A stretch of DNA of 50,773 bases from Alphaproteobacteria bacterium 32-64-14. GTDB lineage: Bacteria > Pseudomonadota > Alphaproteobacteria > Caulobacterales > Hyphomonadaceae. Shown here one piece after another: positions 27,087 to 35,715 of the stretch. The first letter of the stretch is position 1, and each line of letters begins with the position of its first letter. The position numbers and the translations under genes were made by a program. The notes under the pieces are model-generated. The model searched no databases. It was not told where the DNA came from and saw only the letters and a list, made by a program, of their open reading frames with translations. The stretch is from NCBI GenBank assembly GCA_002280725.1, contig NCEM01000028.1, positions 1 to 50,773 of the forward strand. Reading direction: 5' to 3'.

Positions 27087-27263
27087 CTACTTGATCTTGC
27101 CTTCTTTGAAGTCGACGTGCTTGCGCACCACCGGGTCGTACTTCTTCAGCACGAGCTTCTCGGTCTGCGTGCGCGGGTTCTTCTTGGTGACGTAGAAGAA
27201 GCCGGTGTCAGCCGACGAGTTCAGGCGAATCTTGATGGTGGTCGGCTTGGATTTCTCAGGCAA
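27087..27263 (-). CDS. rpmG: Ribosomal protein bL33, start codon apparently lost
   Basis: The frame encodes bL33 from its third residue on: [40 protein letters not shown], ending FKEGKIK. Alphaproteobacterial bL33 normally starts Met-Ala-Lys-Pro, but here the codons before Lys-Pro read Glu-Lys-Ser instead of Met-Ala. The nearest possible start is a TTG at 27263 without a visible ribosome-binding site. The break coincides with a 5' break in the divergent neighbour, so both look cut by one deletion or misjoin. The family call is certain; the start is not. Confidence 0.85.
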   Translation of the reverse strand: MPEKSKPTTIKIRLNSSADTGFFYVTKKNPRTQTEKLVLKKYDPVVRKHVDFKEGKIK

Positions 27264-27800
27264 ATCAGGGCGGCGCACAAGGCAGGCCAGTTGGTCCGGG
27301 TGGAGCGGGAGGCCATCGAGTTCGGCTGGATGACTGGCTACATCACCGCGCTTGGGACTGATTACTTCGCTTTCGAGATCGTCACCGGATCGGTTCGCCT
27401 CGATGGCGTTGCCTGCCTGCGCTACGCCGATGTCACGGCCTGCGGGCCTGAGCCCCGGAGCGGCTTCATCGAGCGGGCCATGAAGGCGCGCGGACTGGCC
27501 CGCGCCAGCCAGCTTCCGGTCGATCTCGCCAGCCTGTCGCGCATCATCGAAAGCTGTGGCAACGCCTTCCCGATCATCACGCTGCATGTGCCGCACAGCG
27601 ACGGACAGGGCTATGACTGCTTCATCGGCAAGGTGATCGGCGTGAACGAGGACTCGGTGGATTTCCGCCACATAACGCCAGACGGCGTGTGGGAGGATGC
27701 GCTGCTGGAAATTCCGTTCGACGAGATCACGCGCGTTGATTTCGGCGGGGACTATGAAGAAGCCCTGCTGTTAGCCGCCGGCCGGCCGCCCGCGATCTAG
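27252..27800 (+). CDS. Conserved protein of unknown function, 5' end apparently truncated
   Basis: From [20 protein letters not shown] the reading is protein-like to the stop: [47 protein letters not shown] and [20 protein letters not shown]. Repeated small strands suggest a beta-rich fold that may bind RNA or a ligand, but I do not know the function. No ATG, GTG or TTG precedes the first conserved residues. The possible in-frame starts (TTG 27291, GTG 27300, ATG 27330) all lie inside the conserved region. The missing beginning is at the junction with rpmG. It overlaps the convergent NUDIX gene by four bases. Confidence 0.6.
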   Translation, partial: FLRQIRAAHKAGQLVRVEREAIEFGWMTGYITALGTDYFAFEIVTGSVRLDGVACLRYADVTACGPEPRSGFIERAMKARGLARASQLPVDLASLSRIIESCGNAFPIITLHVPHSDGQGYDCFIGKVIGVNEDSVDFRHITPDGVWEDALLEIPFDEITRVDFGGDYEEALLLAAGRPPAI

Positions 27801-28579
27801 CCGATGCGTTCGCGCACGTGGCCGCTCTGCGTCCAGTAGAGATGGAACGGGCGCACCAGCGATTGGCCCGCAAGCCGCGTTTCCACTTCCGAGATCACGA
27901 AGCGCGTCACGTTAGGCAGGTCGAGCGCCACCACTTCCGGTAGCGTGAACCAGCGCAGGTCTGCCAGCTCACGGCTGTCGGCAGGTGCGCGATCATCGAT
28001 GAGCGCGTCTTCGGCGTTGGCCATGAAGAACCGCGCATCGAAACGCTTGTGGCGCATCGGCGGCGTGATGGCCCGGCCGACAAACTGGAAGCCTGACAGC
28101 GACGGCGCCGCGCCTTGCCCATAATACTCCGCCCATGAAGGCGGCACGTCGCCCAGTCTGGACGAGGCGCGGCCGACAATCAGGCCGGTCTCCTCAAACA
28201 TTTCGCGCACGGCGGTCAGCGGGAAAGCGCGGGGCGCGCGTGTGGCCCCGATTTCCAGCGTGCGGTGTTCTTCCGCGTGGAGTTCCGACAGGGCCGGAAC
28301 GATCGCGTCCTCGTCATCCACGCGGCCACCGGGGAAGACATACTTGTCCGGCATGAAATCATGGCCCGCCGAACGGCAGCCCATCAGGATGCGCGGGCCA
28401 TCGGCCGTCAACTTGTAGAGGATCAGCGTCGCCGCATCGCGCGGCACGGCCGGGTTGGCGACCAGGTTCGAAGGGTCTTCGCGCAGGAGATCATCCTCGC
28501 TCAGGCTTTTTGCGGCAGCAGCTTTCGCGGCGGCCACCTGGGCGGGATCGTTGTCCGGATCGAACGGCGGCTTGCTCAT
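27797..28579 (-). CDS. NUDIX hydrolase with a split Nudix box
   Basis: 260 residues. The Nudix motif is present but interrupted: FPGGRVDDEDA at its start, then about 35 residues, then AVREMFEETGLIVG with the catalytic REXXEE. This arrangement is known from the NUDT19-like branch, which cleaves CoA or acyl-CoA derivatives. Substrate choice here is inference. The C-terminus has LADLRWFTLPEVVALDLPN. It lies downstream of rnr on the same strand, 46 bases away. Confidence 0.87.
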   Translation of the reverse strand: MSKPPFDPDNDPAQVAAAKAAAAKSLSEDDLLREDPSNLVANPAVPRDAATLILYKLTADGPRILMGCRSAGHDFMPDKYVFPGGRVDDEDAIVPALSELHAEEHRTLEIGATRAPRAFPLTAVREMFEETGLIVGRASSRLGDVPPSWAEYYGQGAAPSLSGFQFVGRAITPPMRHKRFDARFFMANAEDALIDDRAPADSRELADLRWFTLPEVVALDLPNVTRFVISEVETRLAGQSLVRPFHLYWTQSGHVRERIG

Positions 28580-28625
28580 GGAATTGAGTTGGACCGGCTA
28601 GCCGTTCCAGTCAACGTCAAGCGCC

Positions 28626-30989
28626 CTAGCGCCCCTTGGGCTTCTTGTTCTTCCCGTAGCTCGGCTTGCCTCCGCCGCCCGGCTTCGTGGAGTGCCGGAT
28701 GTTCGGCGGACGGCCGCTGCCATCGCTGGGGCGTTTGCGCGCAGGGCCGCTGCGGGGGCCGCGTGGCGGGCCACGGCCATCGCTGTCGCGCGAGGGCATC
28801 TTAAGGTCGTTACGGCGCGGGCGCGGCGGCGACTGCATCGAGAACAGCAACCCGCCAGTGACGGGCGTTGCCTCCACCAGCTTCACCTGAACGTTCATGC
28901 CCATGTCGTAGCGCTGACCGGATCGCTGGGCGACGAGAGCGGCGCTGGCGTCGTCGTGGATCCAGTACTCGTCCGACAGGCGGGCCGCAGGGATGAAGCC
29001 GTCGGCTCCATTTTCCGCGAGGCGCACGAACAGCCCGGCCCGGTTCACGCCGGCGATGCGAGCGTCGAACACGGCGCCGACACGGTCGGCCATGTAGATC
29101 GCGAGGTAGCGTTCCGTCGCTTCACGCTCAGCCGCCATGGAGCGGCGCTCGGTCATGGTAACGTGTTCGGCCATTTCTTCGAGCCGGACGGTGTCCTGAT
29201 CGCTCATGCCATCGGGGCCAAGGTCCAGCGCGCGGATGAGCGCACGGTGAACAATGAGATCCGAATAGCGGCGGATGGGCGAGGTGAAGTGGGCGTACTT
29301 CGCGAGGTTGAGGCCAAAGTGGCCGAGGTTCTCGTGCGCATAGCGCGCCTGGGCTTGCGTCCGCAGCACCATCTCGTTGACGAGATGCTCGTTCTCCGAG
29401 CCCCTGACGTCGCCGAGAAGCTTGTTGAAGCGTTGCCCGGTGATCTTCTCGCCGCGCGTCCACTTCAGGCCGATGATCGGCAGGAAGTTGGAGAGGTTGT
29501 TGACCTTCTCCTCGCTCGGCTCCTCGTGGACGCGATAGACCAACGTCGTGCGTTTGGCTTCCAGTGTTTCGGCGGCGCAGACGTTTGCCTGGATCATGAA
29601 CTCTTCAATCAGGCGGTGAGCGTCGAAACGCTCGCGCAGGCTGATCGAGGCGATCTTGCCGTCCTGGCCGATGCGCACCCGGCGCTCAGGTAGGTCGAGA
29701 TCCAGCGGCGCGCGCTGGTCGCGGGCTTTCGAGACCGTACGATAGGCCTCCCACAGTGGCTTCAGGACAGACTCCAGCAGCGGCTGGGTCTTGTCGTCTG
29801 GATTGCCGTCGATGGCGTCCTGCGCCTGGCGATACGACAGCTTGGCGGCCGAGCGCATCTTGCCACGGATGAAGCGGTGCTTGGTCTTGTGTCCGCCGGC
29901 GTTGAAGAAAATCTCCACCGCAAACGTCTCACGCAGTTCGCCTTCCTTCAGCGAGCACAGGTCCGCCGACAGATGCTCCGGGAGCATGGGCGACACGCGA
30001 TCGGGGAAGTAGGTCGAGTTGCCACGGCGATAGGCTTCGCGGTCCAGCGCCGTGCCGACGCGGACATAGGCAGAGACATCGGCGATGGCGACGATAACGC
30101 GCCAGCCGCCATGGCCATCTGGCTCGGCGTAGACGGCGTCGTCATGGTCGCGCGCGTCTTCCGGGTCGATGGTGATCAGCGGGATCTTGGTCAGATCCTC
30201 GCGCGGCGATTGCGCCGGCCTGGCCTTGTTGGCTTCCTCGATCACGGCATCCGGGAATTCGTCCGGCACGCCATGCGTGTGCATTGCGATCAGGGATGCC
30301 GCGCGTGGGTCATCGATATGCCCCAGAACCTCCGTCACGTTCGCGCGGCGGGGGCCATATCCACGCGCCGGGCGGGCCTGGATACGCACAAGATCGCCCT
30401 CGCGGGCGTCACGTGCGTCAGACTTTTCGACGATGAATTCCGATTTTTCCTTGCGCGACGTCGGTTCCACCGTGCCGCCGTGGCGGTTTGCGCGGTAGAC
30501 GCCGATGAGCGAGGTTTCCGGCGTCGCGTCGACCTTCTTGATTGCGCGTGCACGCCAGACGCCATCGCGGCCTTTCTCGACGCGGCACAGCGCGCGCTCG
30601 CCTACGCCAAGCGCAAGCTGCGGCCCGCCCTTGCGATGGTTCGCGCCCGAGGGCCCAGCATAAATGATATCCGGGCCGAAGGGGCCATCCTTGCCCATGG
30701 CGCGGCCAATCAGTTCGCCGTCGCGGTCGATACGCTCGAAGCGCACGATGCCGGTCGGCGGCGGCATTTCGGCCTGCGAGAAGGCGCGCTTGGCCGTGCG
30801 CACGAGGGCGCCTTCGGCTTCCAGCTCGTTCAGGATGCGGCGCAACTCGGGCTTGTGGTCGGTCGAAACATCAAGGCCGCGCGCGATGTCGCGCTTGGCG
30901 CCGAGGTGCGGGTTCTTCTCAAGAAAGTCGAGAACCATCTCGCGGGTTGGCGGAGTGTCCGGTCTCGGAGGGCGCGGTGGCCGGCTCAT
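28626..30989 (-). CDS. rnr: Ribonuclease R
   Basis: A 3'-5' exoribonuclease for structured RNA and mRNA/rRNA turnover. 787 residues in the standard order: an N-terminal helix-turn-helix-like region (REMVLDFLEKNPHLGAKRD), cold-shock domains, the RNB core with PLITIDPEDARDHDDAVYAE (catalytic aspartates), VRVGTALDREAYRRGNSTYF, IRRYSDLIVHRALI, then an S1 domain with GLFVRLAENGADGFIPAARL. The last about 65 residues are a basic Arg/Pro/Gly/Lys-rich tail. The ATG overlaps the topA stop (ATGA). Confidence 0.96.
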   Translation of the reverse strand: MSRPPRPPRPDTPPTREMVLDFLEKNPHLGAKRDIARGLDVSTDHKPELRRILNELEAEGALVRTAKRAFSQAEMPPPTGIVRFERIDRDGELIGRAMGKDGPFGPDIIYAGPSGANHRKGGPQLALGVGERALCRVEKGRDGVWRARAIKKVDATPETSLIGVYRANRHGGTVEPTSRKEKSEFIVEKSDARDAREGDLVRIQARPARGYGPRRANVTEVLGHIDDPRAASLIAMHTHGVPDEFPDAVIEEANKARPAQSPREDLTKIPLITIDPEDARDHDDAVYAEPDGHGGWRVIVAIADVSAYVRVGTALDREAYRRGNSTYFPDRVSPMLPEHLSADLCSLKEGELRETFAVEIFFNAGGHKTKHRFIRGKMRSAAKLSYRQAQDAIDGNPDDKTQPLLESVLKPLWEAYRTVSKARDQRAPLDLDLPERRVRIGQDGKIASISLRERFDAHRLIEEFMIQANVCAAETLEAKRTTLVYRVHEEPSEEKVNNLSNFLPIIGLKWTRGEKITGQRFNKLLGDVRGSENEHLVNEMVLRTQAQARYAHENLGHFGLNLAKYAHFTSPIRRYSDLIVHRALIRALDLGPDGMSDQDTVRLEEMAEHVTMTERRSMAAEREATERYLAIYMADRVGAVFDARIAGVNRAGLFVRLAENGADGFIPAARLSDEYWIHDDASAALVAQRSGQRYDMGMNVQVKLVEATPVTGGLLFSMQSPPRPRRNDLKMPSRDSDGRGPPRGPRSGPARKRPSDGSGRPPNIRHSTKPGGGGKPSYGKNKKPKGR

Positions 30990-33733
30990 ACCTCTGCTTT
31001 TGTCGCTTTCCTGGCGGCTTTCTTTGCCGGCGCCTTTTTGGCGGCGGTCTTTTTGGTCGTCGTTGATTTCGTTTCTCCAGTGGATTTAGCGGCTGCTTTC
31101 TTGGCAGGCGCCTTGGCCGCGGCCTTCTTACCGGGCGCTTTCGCCGTGGCCTTTTTCGCGGGCTTCTTGCCCCTCGATTTTGTGGAAGGTGCGGCGGCTG
31201 CGCGGGCGTCTACCAGCTCGATGGCTTGTTCAAGCGTAATCGAGGCCGGGTCTGCGCCGCGCGGGATGTTGGCGTTTATGGTGCCGTGTTTGATGTAGGG
31301 ACCGAAACGGCCGTTGAAAAGGTTGATCGCCTCGCCATCGGGGTGTTTGCCCAGCTCCTTGAGGGGAGCAATGGCGGTTCGGCCACGCCCCGCGCCCTTG
31401 CCGGCGCGCTTTTCAGCGATCAGTGTGACGGCGCGGTTCAGTCCGATTTCAAACAGTTCGTTGACGTCGGGCACGTTCGCGTAGGTCTTGATGTGCTGCA
31501 CATAGGGGCCGTAGCGGCCGAGATTGGCGACGATCGGTTCGCCATCCTCAGGGTGCTTGCCCACTTCGCGCGGCAGCGACAGCAGCTTGAGGCCCTGCTT
31601 GAGATCGACGTTTGCGACCGGCCATCCGCTCGGGATGGAGGACCGTCGCGGCTTCTCGCCCTTCTCGATCGGGTCAGGCCCCAGCTGCACGTAAGCGCCA
31701 AAGCGACCGCTCTTTAGCAGGACGGGGATGCCATCCGGGTTGTTGCCCAGAACCTTGCCGTCCGGCGGAATGTCGCTCTGGTTGTTCTGGTCTCCGCCAA
31801 AGGGGCGCGTGAAGCGGCACTCGGGATAGTTCGAGCAACCGACGAACGCGCCGAACTTGCCGAGCTTCAGCGACAGCTGGCCCGTGCCGCACGTGGGACA
31901 GATCCGGCCATCGACCTTGGCGCCGTCCTTGTCTGTCCTGTCCGGGAACAGGTACGAGCCCAGCACTTCGTTGATCGCGTCGATGACGTTCGACACCCGC
32001 AGCTCCGACGTCGCGCCGATGGCAGCGCTGAAGTCCTTCCAGAAGTCGCGGAGGAAATCCTTCCACGCCAGCTTGCCGTCGGAGACGAGATCGAGCTTCT
32101 CTTCCAGCGAGGCCGTGAAGTCGTACTCGACATAACGCGCGAAGAACTTCTCGAGGAAGATGGTGACCAGGCGGCCTTTGTCTTCCGGGATGAAGCGCTT
32201 CTGTTCGAGCTTGACGTAGTCGCGGTCGATCAGGGTCGACAGCGTTGAGGCGTAGGTCGAGGGGCGGCCGATGCCGAGTTCTTCGAGGCGTTTCACCAGC
32301 GAAGCTTCCGAGAAGCGCGGCGGCGGCTCGGTGAAGTGCTGCGTGTGAACTGCGTCGGCGAGTTTTGGCGTATCACCCGTCGCCATGGCAGGCAGGCGGC
32401 CGCCATCCTCGTCGTCCCCTCCCGCGGAGCGGGAACTAGGAGACGTGTCGTCCTTGCCTTCCTGATACAGAGTCAGGAAGCCGTCGAATTTCACAACCTG
32501 TCCGGTCGCCCGCAGGGTAACACGGCCATCGCTCGACGGGAATTCGACCGTGGTACGCTCCAGCAGGGCGCCTTCCATCTGCGAGGCGACAGCGCGCTTC
32601 CAGATCAGCTCATAAAGCCGCGCCATGTCGGGCTCCATCGACACATCGCCCGGACGGCGGCTGAAATCGGTGGGGCGCACGGCTTCGTGCGCTTCCTGGG
32701 CGTTCTTGGCTTTCGAGGTATAGCGGCGCGGATGCTCCGGCAGGTATTCCTTGCCGTAGTTACGGCCGATGGCGCTGCGTGCGCCCGCATAGCCTTCCTC
32801 GGCCATCTGCACGCCGTCGGTACGCATGTAGGTGATGAGGCCGGTGTTCTCACCGCTGATGGAGACGCCTTCATACAGGCGCTGCGCCACCTGCATCGTG
32901 CGGCTGGCCGAGAAGCCGAGCTTGCGCGCAGCTTCCTGTTGCAGCGTTGACGTGGTGAACGGCGGCGGCGGGTTGCGCTTGAGGGGCTTTGCCTCAACCG
33001 ACGCGACGCGATAGGCGCCAGCCTTCACGGCGGCCAGCGCCTTGGCGGCGGCCTCTGCGTTCGGCAGCGAGAATTTCTGCAGCTTCTGGCCGTCGAGTTC
33101 GGTGAGGCGTGCCTCGAAGGTCGCGCCGTTCACCGACATCGTGGCGGCGATGTTCCAGTATTCCTGGCTGATGAATTTCTCGATCTCGATCTCGCGATCG
33201 ACAACGATGCGCAGCGCAACGGACTGCACGCGGCCGGCCGAGCGCGTGCCCGGCAGCTTGCGCCACAGCACGGGCGAGAGCGAAAAGCCAACGAGATAGT
33301 CCAGCGCACGGCGGGCCAGATAGGCGTCCACCAGTTGCTGGTCGATCTGGCGCGGGTTCTGGATTGCCTCGGTAACCGCCTGCTTGGTGATGGCATTGAA
33401 CGTCACGCGCTGGATCGTCTTGCCCTTCAGAACCTTGCGGTTGTTGAGCGCTTCCAGCACGTGCCACGAGATCGCTTCGCCCTCGCGATCAGGGTCGGTC
33501 GCCAGGATCAGGCCGTCGGCATCGCGCATGGCATCGGCGATATCCTTGACGTGCTTGATCGACTTTCCGTCGATGTCCCACGACATCGCGAAGTCCTCGT
33601 CGGGCTTCACGGAACCGTCCTTGGAGGGCAGGTCCCGGATATGGCCGTACGACGCCAGCACCTTGTACCCGGGGCCCAGGTACTTGTTGATGGATTTGAC
33701 CTTGCCGGGGGACTCTACGACGACGACCTGCAT
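30986..33733 (-). CDS. topA: DNA topoisomerase I
   Basis: Relaxes negative supercoils by a type IA single-strand passage mechanism. About 915 residues. A TOPRIM domain (VVVESPGKVKSINKYLG, ATDPDREGEAISWHVLEAL) is followed by a central domain whose catalytic Tyr lies in ENTGLITYMRTDGVQM. There is one recognisable zinc ribbon (CPTCGTGQLSLK, CSNYPEC), further repeats of the Cys-less type (LGRYGPYVQH, FGPYIKHGTI), and a long Lys/Ala-rich tail of about 60 residues that likely binds DNA. ATG 33733 follows CGAGGAAAA. Upstream ends dprA, same strand, 142 bases away. Confidence 0.97.
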   Translation of the reverse strand: MQVVVVESPGKVKSINKYLGPGYKVLASYGHIRDLPSKDGSVKPDEDFAMSWDIDGKSIKHVKDIADAMRDADGLILATDPDREGEAISWHVLEALNNRKVLKGKTIQRVTFNAITKQAVTEAIQNPRQIDQQLVDAYLARRALDYLVGFSLSPVLWRKLPGTRSAGRVQSVALRIVVDREIEIEKFISQEYWNIAATMSVNGATFEARLTELDGQKLQKFSLPNAEAAAKALAAVKAGAYRVASVEAKPLKRNPPPPFTTSTLQQEAARKLGFSASRTMQVAQRLYEGVSISGENTGLITYMRTDGVQMAEEGYAGARSAIGRNYGKEYLPEHPRRYTSKAKNAQEAHEAVRPTDFSRRPGDVSMEPDMARLYELIWKRAVASQMEGALLERTTVEFPSSDGRVTLRATGQVVKFDGFLTLYQEGKDDTSPSSRSAGGDDEDGGRLPAMATGDTPKLADAVHTQHFTEPPPRFSEASLVKRLEELGIGRPSTYASTLSTLIDRDYVKLEQKRFIPEDKGRLVTIFLEKFFARYVEYDFTASLEEKLDLVSDGKLAWKDFLRDFWKDFSAAIGATSELRVSNVIDAINEVLGSYLFPDRTDKDGAKVDGRICPTCGTGQLSLKLGKFGAFVGCSNYPECRFTRPFGGDQNNQSDIPPDGKVLGNNPDGIPVLLKSGRFGAYVQLGPDPIEKGEKPRRSSIPSGWPVANVDLKQGLKLLSLPREVGKHPEDGEPIVANLGRYGPYVQHIKTYANVPDVNELFEIGLNRAVTLIAEKRAGKGAGRGRTAIAPLKELGKHPDGEAINLFNGRFGPYIKHGTINANIPRGADPASITLEQAIELVDARAAAAPSTKSRGKKPAKKATAKAPGKKAAAKAPAKKAAAKSTGETKSTTTKKTAAKKAPAKKAARKATKAEV

Positions 33734-33828
33734 TTTTCCTCGTAATTTCAGGGCGGTTGGGGGAGGATGCGGCCGGAAGTTGGGGGCCACGCCTCAGAAT
33801 GTCAATTCGCGGGAAAGTGACGCCGCCG

Positions 33829-33849
33829 TCTCCCCCCATAGGGGGGAGA
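33829..33849. terminator. Strong hairpin between dprA and topA
   Basis: TCTCCCCCC, ATA, GGGGGGAGA form a perfect 9-bp stem with a 3-base loop. It lies 26 bases after the dprA stop and before topA. There is no clear U-tract on the minus strand, so it may slow or protect transcripts rather than terminate them. Confidence 0.5.
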
Positions 33850-33875
33850 ATATTTGCAGGGTGTGAACGGGCGCC

Positions 33876-34979
33876 TCAAACCGCCCGGCTGGCGGTTCCC
33901 CCGACATGGGTTGTGGCCACCCCGGCAAGCTCAAGTTCGACCAGCGCGGCGAGCACCATGCGAAGGGGGGCATCCACCGCGCGGGCAATCTCGCTGACCG
34001 GCATTGGCGTCGGGCTCAGTGCCTCGCGGACGGCGCGCAGCAGGGCCGGCGGCACGTCTGCGTCGCGCGGATCGAAGCGGTCGGCGCCATGCTCGTCGAA
34101 AGTCGGCGAGGCGATGCCCGCCATGGCGTTCAACACATCGTCGGCGCTTTCAATCAAGGCCGCGCCCTGCTTGATCAACCGGTTCGTGCCCCGGCAACGC
34201 GCATCCAGCGGCGAGCCGGGAACCGCCATCACCTCGCGCCCCTGTTCGAGGGCAAAGCGCGCCGTGATCAGGCTGCCGGATTTCTCGGCCGCTTCCACCA
34301 CCACAGTCGCGAGCGACAGGCCGGAGATGATCCGGTTACGCTTCGGAAAGTCCCGCGCCTGCGCGACATAGCCGAACGGCGCTTCGGTCAGGATGCAGGC
34401 GCGCTCAGCCAGAATGCCGTAGAGCTTCTCGTGCTGGGGCGGGTAGATCTGGTTGATGCCGCCGGCCAGCACGGCGACGGTGCCGGTCTCCATCGCCGCC
34501 GCGTGCGCCTCGCCGTCGACGCCGCGCGCCATGCCGGAGACGATGACGTATCCAGCCTCTCCCAGATCGCGCGACAGGTCGCGCGCCATGCGGCGGCCCG
34601 CGGCTGAAGCATCTCGCGCGCCGACCATGGCAATCGCAGGCCGGTTCAGCAGATCGCGGCGACCGCGTGTCCAGACCACTGGCGGCGGTGCGTCGATGGC
34701 GGCAAGGCAGGCGGAGTAGTCCGGCTCACACGCGGCGCGGTGCGCTGCGCCAATCTTCTCGGCGGCTGCGATCTCGCGTTCGATCTCGTCTTTGCCGGGC
34801 GCGCGGACTTCGGCCTTGCCTCCGGCTTTCTTCGCAAGCGCGGGCAGGTCTTCGAGCGCAGCTGCGGCGGAGCCATAGCGCTCAAGCAGATGAAAGAAGG
34901 TGATCGGGCCGATCCCGCGTGTCCGCGAGAGCCTCAACCAGTCCGTCCGCTCTCCCCCCGTGAGCGTGCGTCGCTTCAT
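33876..34979 (-). CDS. dprA: DNA-processing protein DprA (Smf)
   Basis: Loads RecA on incoming single-stranded DNA in natural transformation and may act in repair. 367 residues: an N-terminal helical region (DWLRLSRTRGIGPITFFHLL), the Rossmann-like domain with MVGARDASAAGRRMARDL, VSGMARGVDGEAHAAAM, the GGINQIYPPQHEKL segment, ERNRIISGLS-like KRNRIISGLSLATVVVEA, and GSLITARFALEQGREVMAVPG. A C-terminal winged helix (residues about 300-360) is present. ATG 34979 overlaps the plsY stop by four bases. Presence of dprA alone does not prove competence. Confidence 0.95.
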   Translation of the reverse strand: MKRRTLTGGERTDWLRLSRTRGIGPITFFHLLERYGSAAAALEDLPALAKKAGGKAEVRAPGKDEIEREIAAAEKIGAAHRAACEPDYSACLAAIDAPPPVVWTRGRRDLLNRPAIAMVGARDASAAGRRMARDLSRDLGEAGYVIVSGMARGVDGEAHAAAMETGTVAVLAGGINQIYPPQHEKLYGILAERACILTEAPFGYVAQARDFPKRNRIISGLSLATVVVEAAEKSGSLITARFALEQGREVMAVPGSPLDARCRGTNRLIKQGAALIESADDVLNAMAGIASPTFDEHGADRFDPRDADVPPALLRAVREALSPTPMPVSEIARAVDAPLRMVLAALVELELAGVATTHVGGTASRAV

Positions 34980-35677
34980 CCGCTGTCTCCGGGCGGCGCG
35001 GCGGTCTTCTTCTTGGAGCCGATCTTCGGCTCCGTTCCGGCAAGGATGCGCTGGATGTTGGCGCGGTGCAGCCAGAAGACCAGCGCGACCAGCGCCGAGG
35101 TGATTGTGATTGCGACCGGACCGTAGCCCATTAGGTAAACGTAGAGTGGCGTTAGCAGCGCTGCGACGAGGGCCGCGAACGATGACATGCGGAACAGCGC
35201 GGCGGTAATCATCCACGTCGCCGCGAACAGCAGCCCGACTTGCCACATGGACGCCAGCAGGAGGCCGATGAAGGTCGCGACGCCCTTGCCGCCCTTGAAC
35301 TTCAACCAGATCGGAAAGCAGTGCCCAATGAAGGCAGCTGCACCGGCAAACAGCCCCACTATGAAAGCGGTGGTCCACAGGTCGACCTGGAAGCCCAGCG
35401 GCACATGGTTTTGGACCAGATAGTGCGTCGCGGTCCGGCCGATGAAATACGCCATGCCCGCCTTGCCTGCGTCCAGCAGTAGCGTTGCAAGCGCGAGGTC
35501 TTTCCGTCCGGTGCGCAGGACGTTGGTCGCGCCGATATTGCCGGACCCGATCGCGCGGATGTCACCCAGCCCGGCGAGCTTGGTCAGCACGAGGCCGAAA
35601 GGAATTGAGCCCAGCAAGTAGCCGAGTATCCCGAACACCGCGCAGAGCACGATTTCGGCTATTTGTGGCACCGTCAT
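34976..35677 (-). CDS. plsY: Glycerol-3-phosphate acyltransferase PlsY
   Basis: Transfers acyl groups from acyl-phosphate to glycerol-3-phosphate, the first step of phospholipid synthesis, in the inner membrane. 233 residues with five to six hydrophobic segments. The three PlsY loops are seen: GYLLGSIPFG, DIRAIGSGNIGATNVLR, and GHCFPIWLKFKGGKGVAT. The soluble tail (EPKIGSKKKTAAPPGDSG) is a little longer than usual. It lies between the pyrC-like gene and dprA on one strand, probably one transcript. Confidence 0.96.
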   Translation of the reverse strand: MTVPQIAEIVLCAVFGILGYLLGSIPFGLVLTKLAGLGDIRAIGSGNIGATNVLRTGRKDLALATLLLDAGKAGMAYFIGRTATHYLVQNHVPLGFQVDLWTTAFIVGLFAGAAAFIGHCFPIWLKFKGGKGVATFIGLLLASMWQVGLLFAATWMITAALFRMSSFAALVAALLTPLYVYLMGYGPVAITITSALVALVFWLHRANIQRILAGTEPKIGSKKKTAAPPGDSG

Positions 35678-35715
35678 CGCCGTCCCCTATGCCCGCTCGA
35701 ACACGGTCGCGCCAT

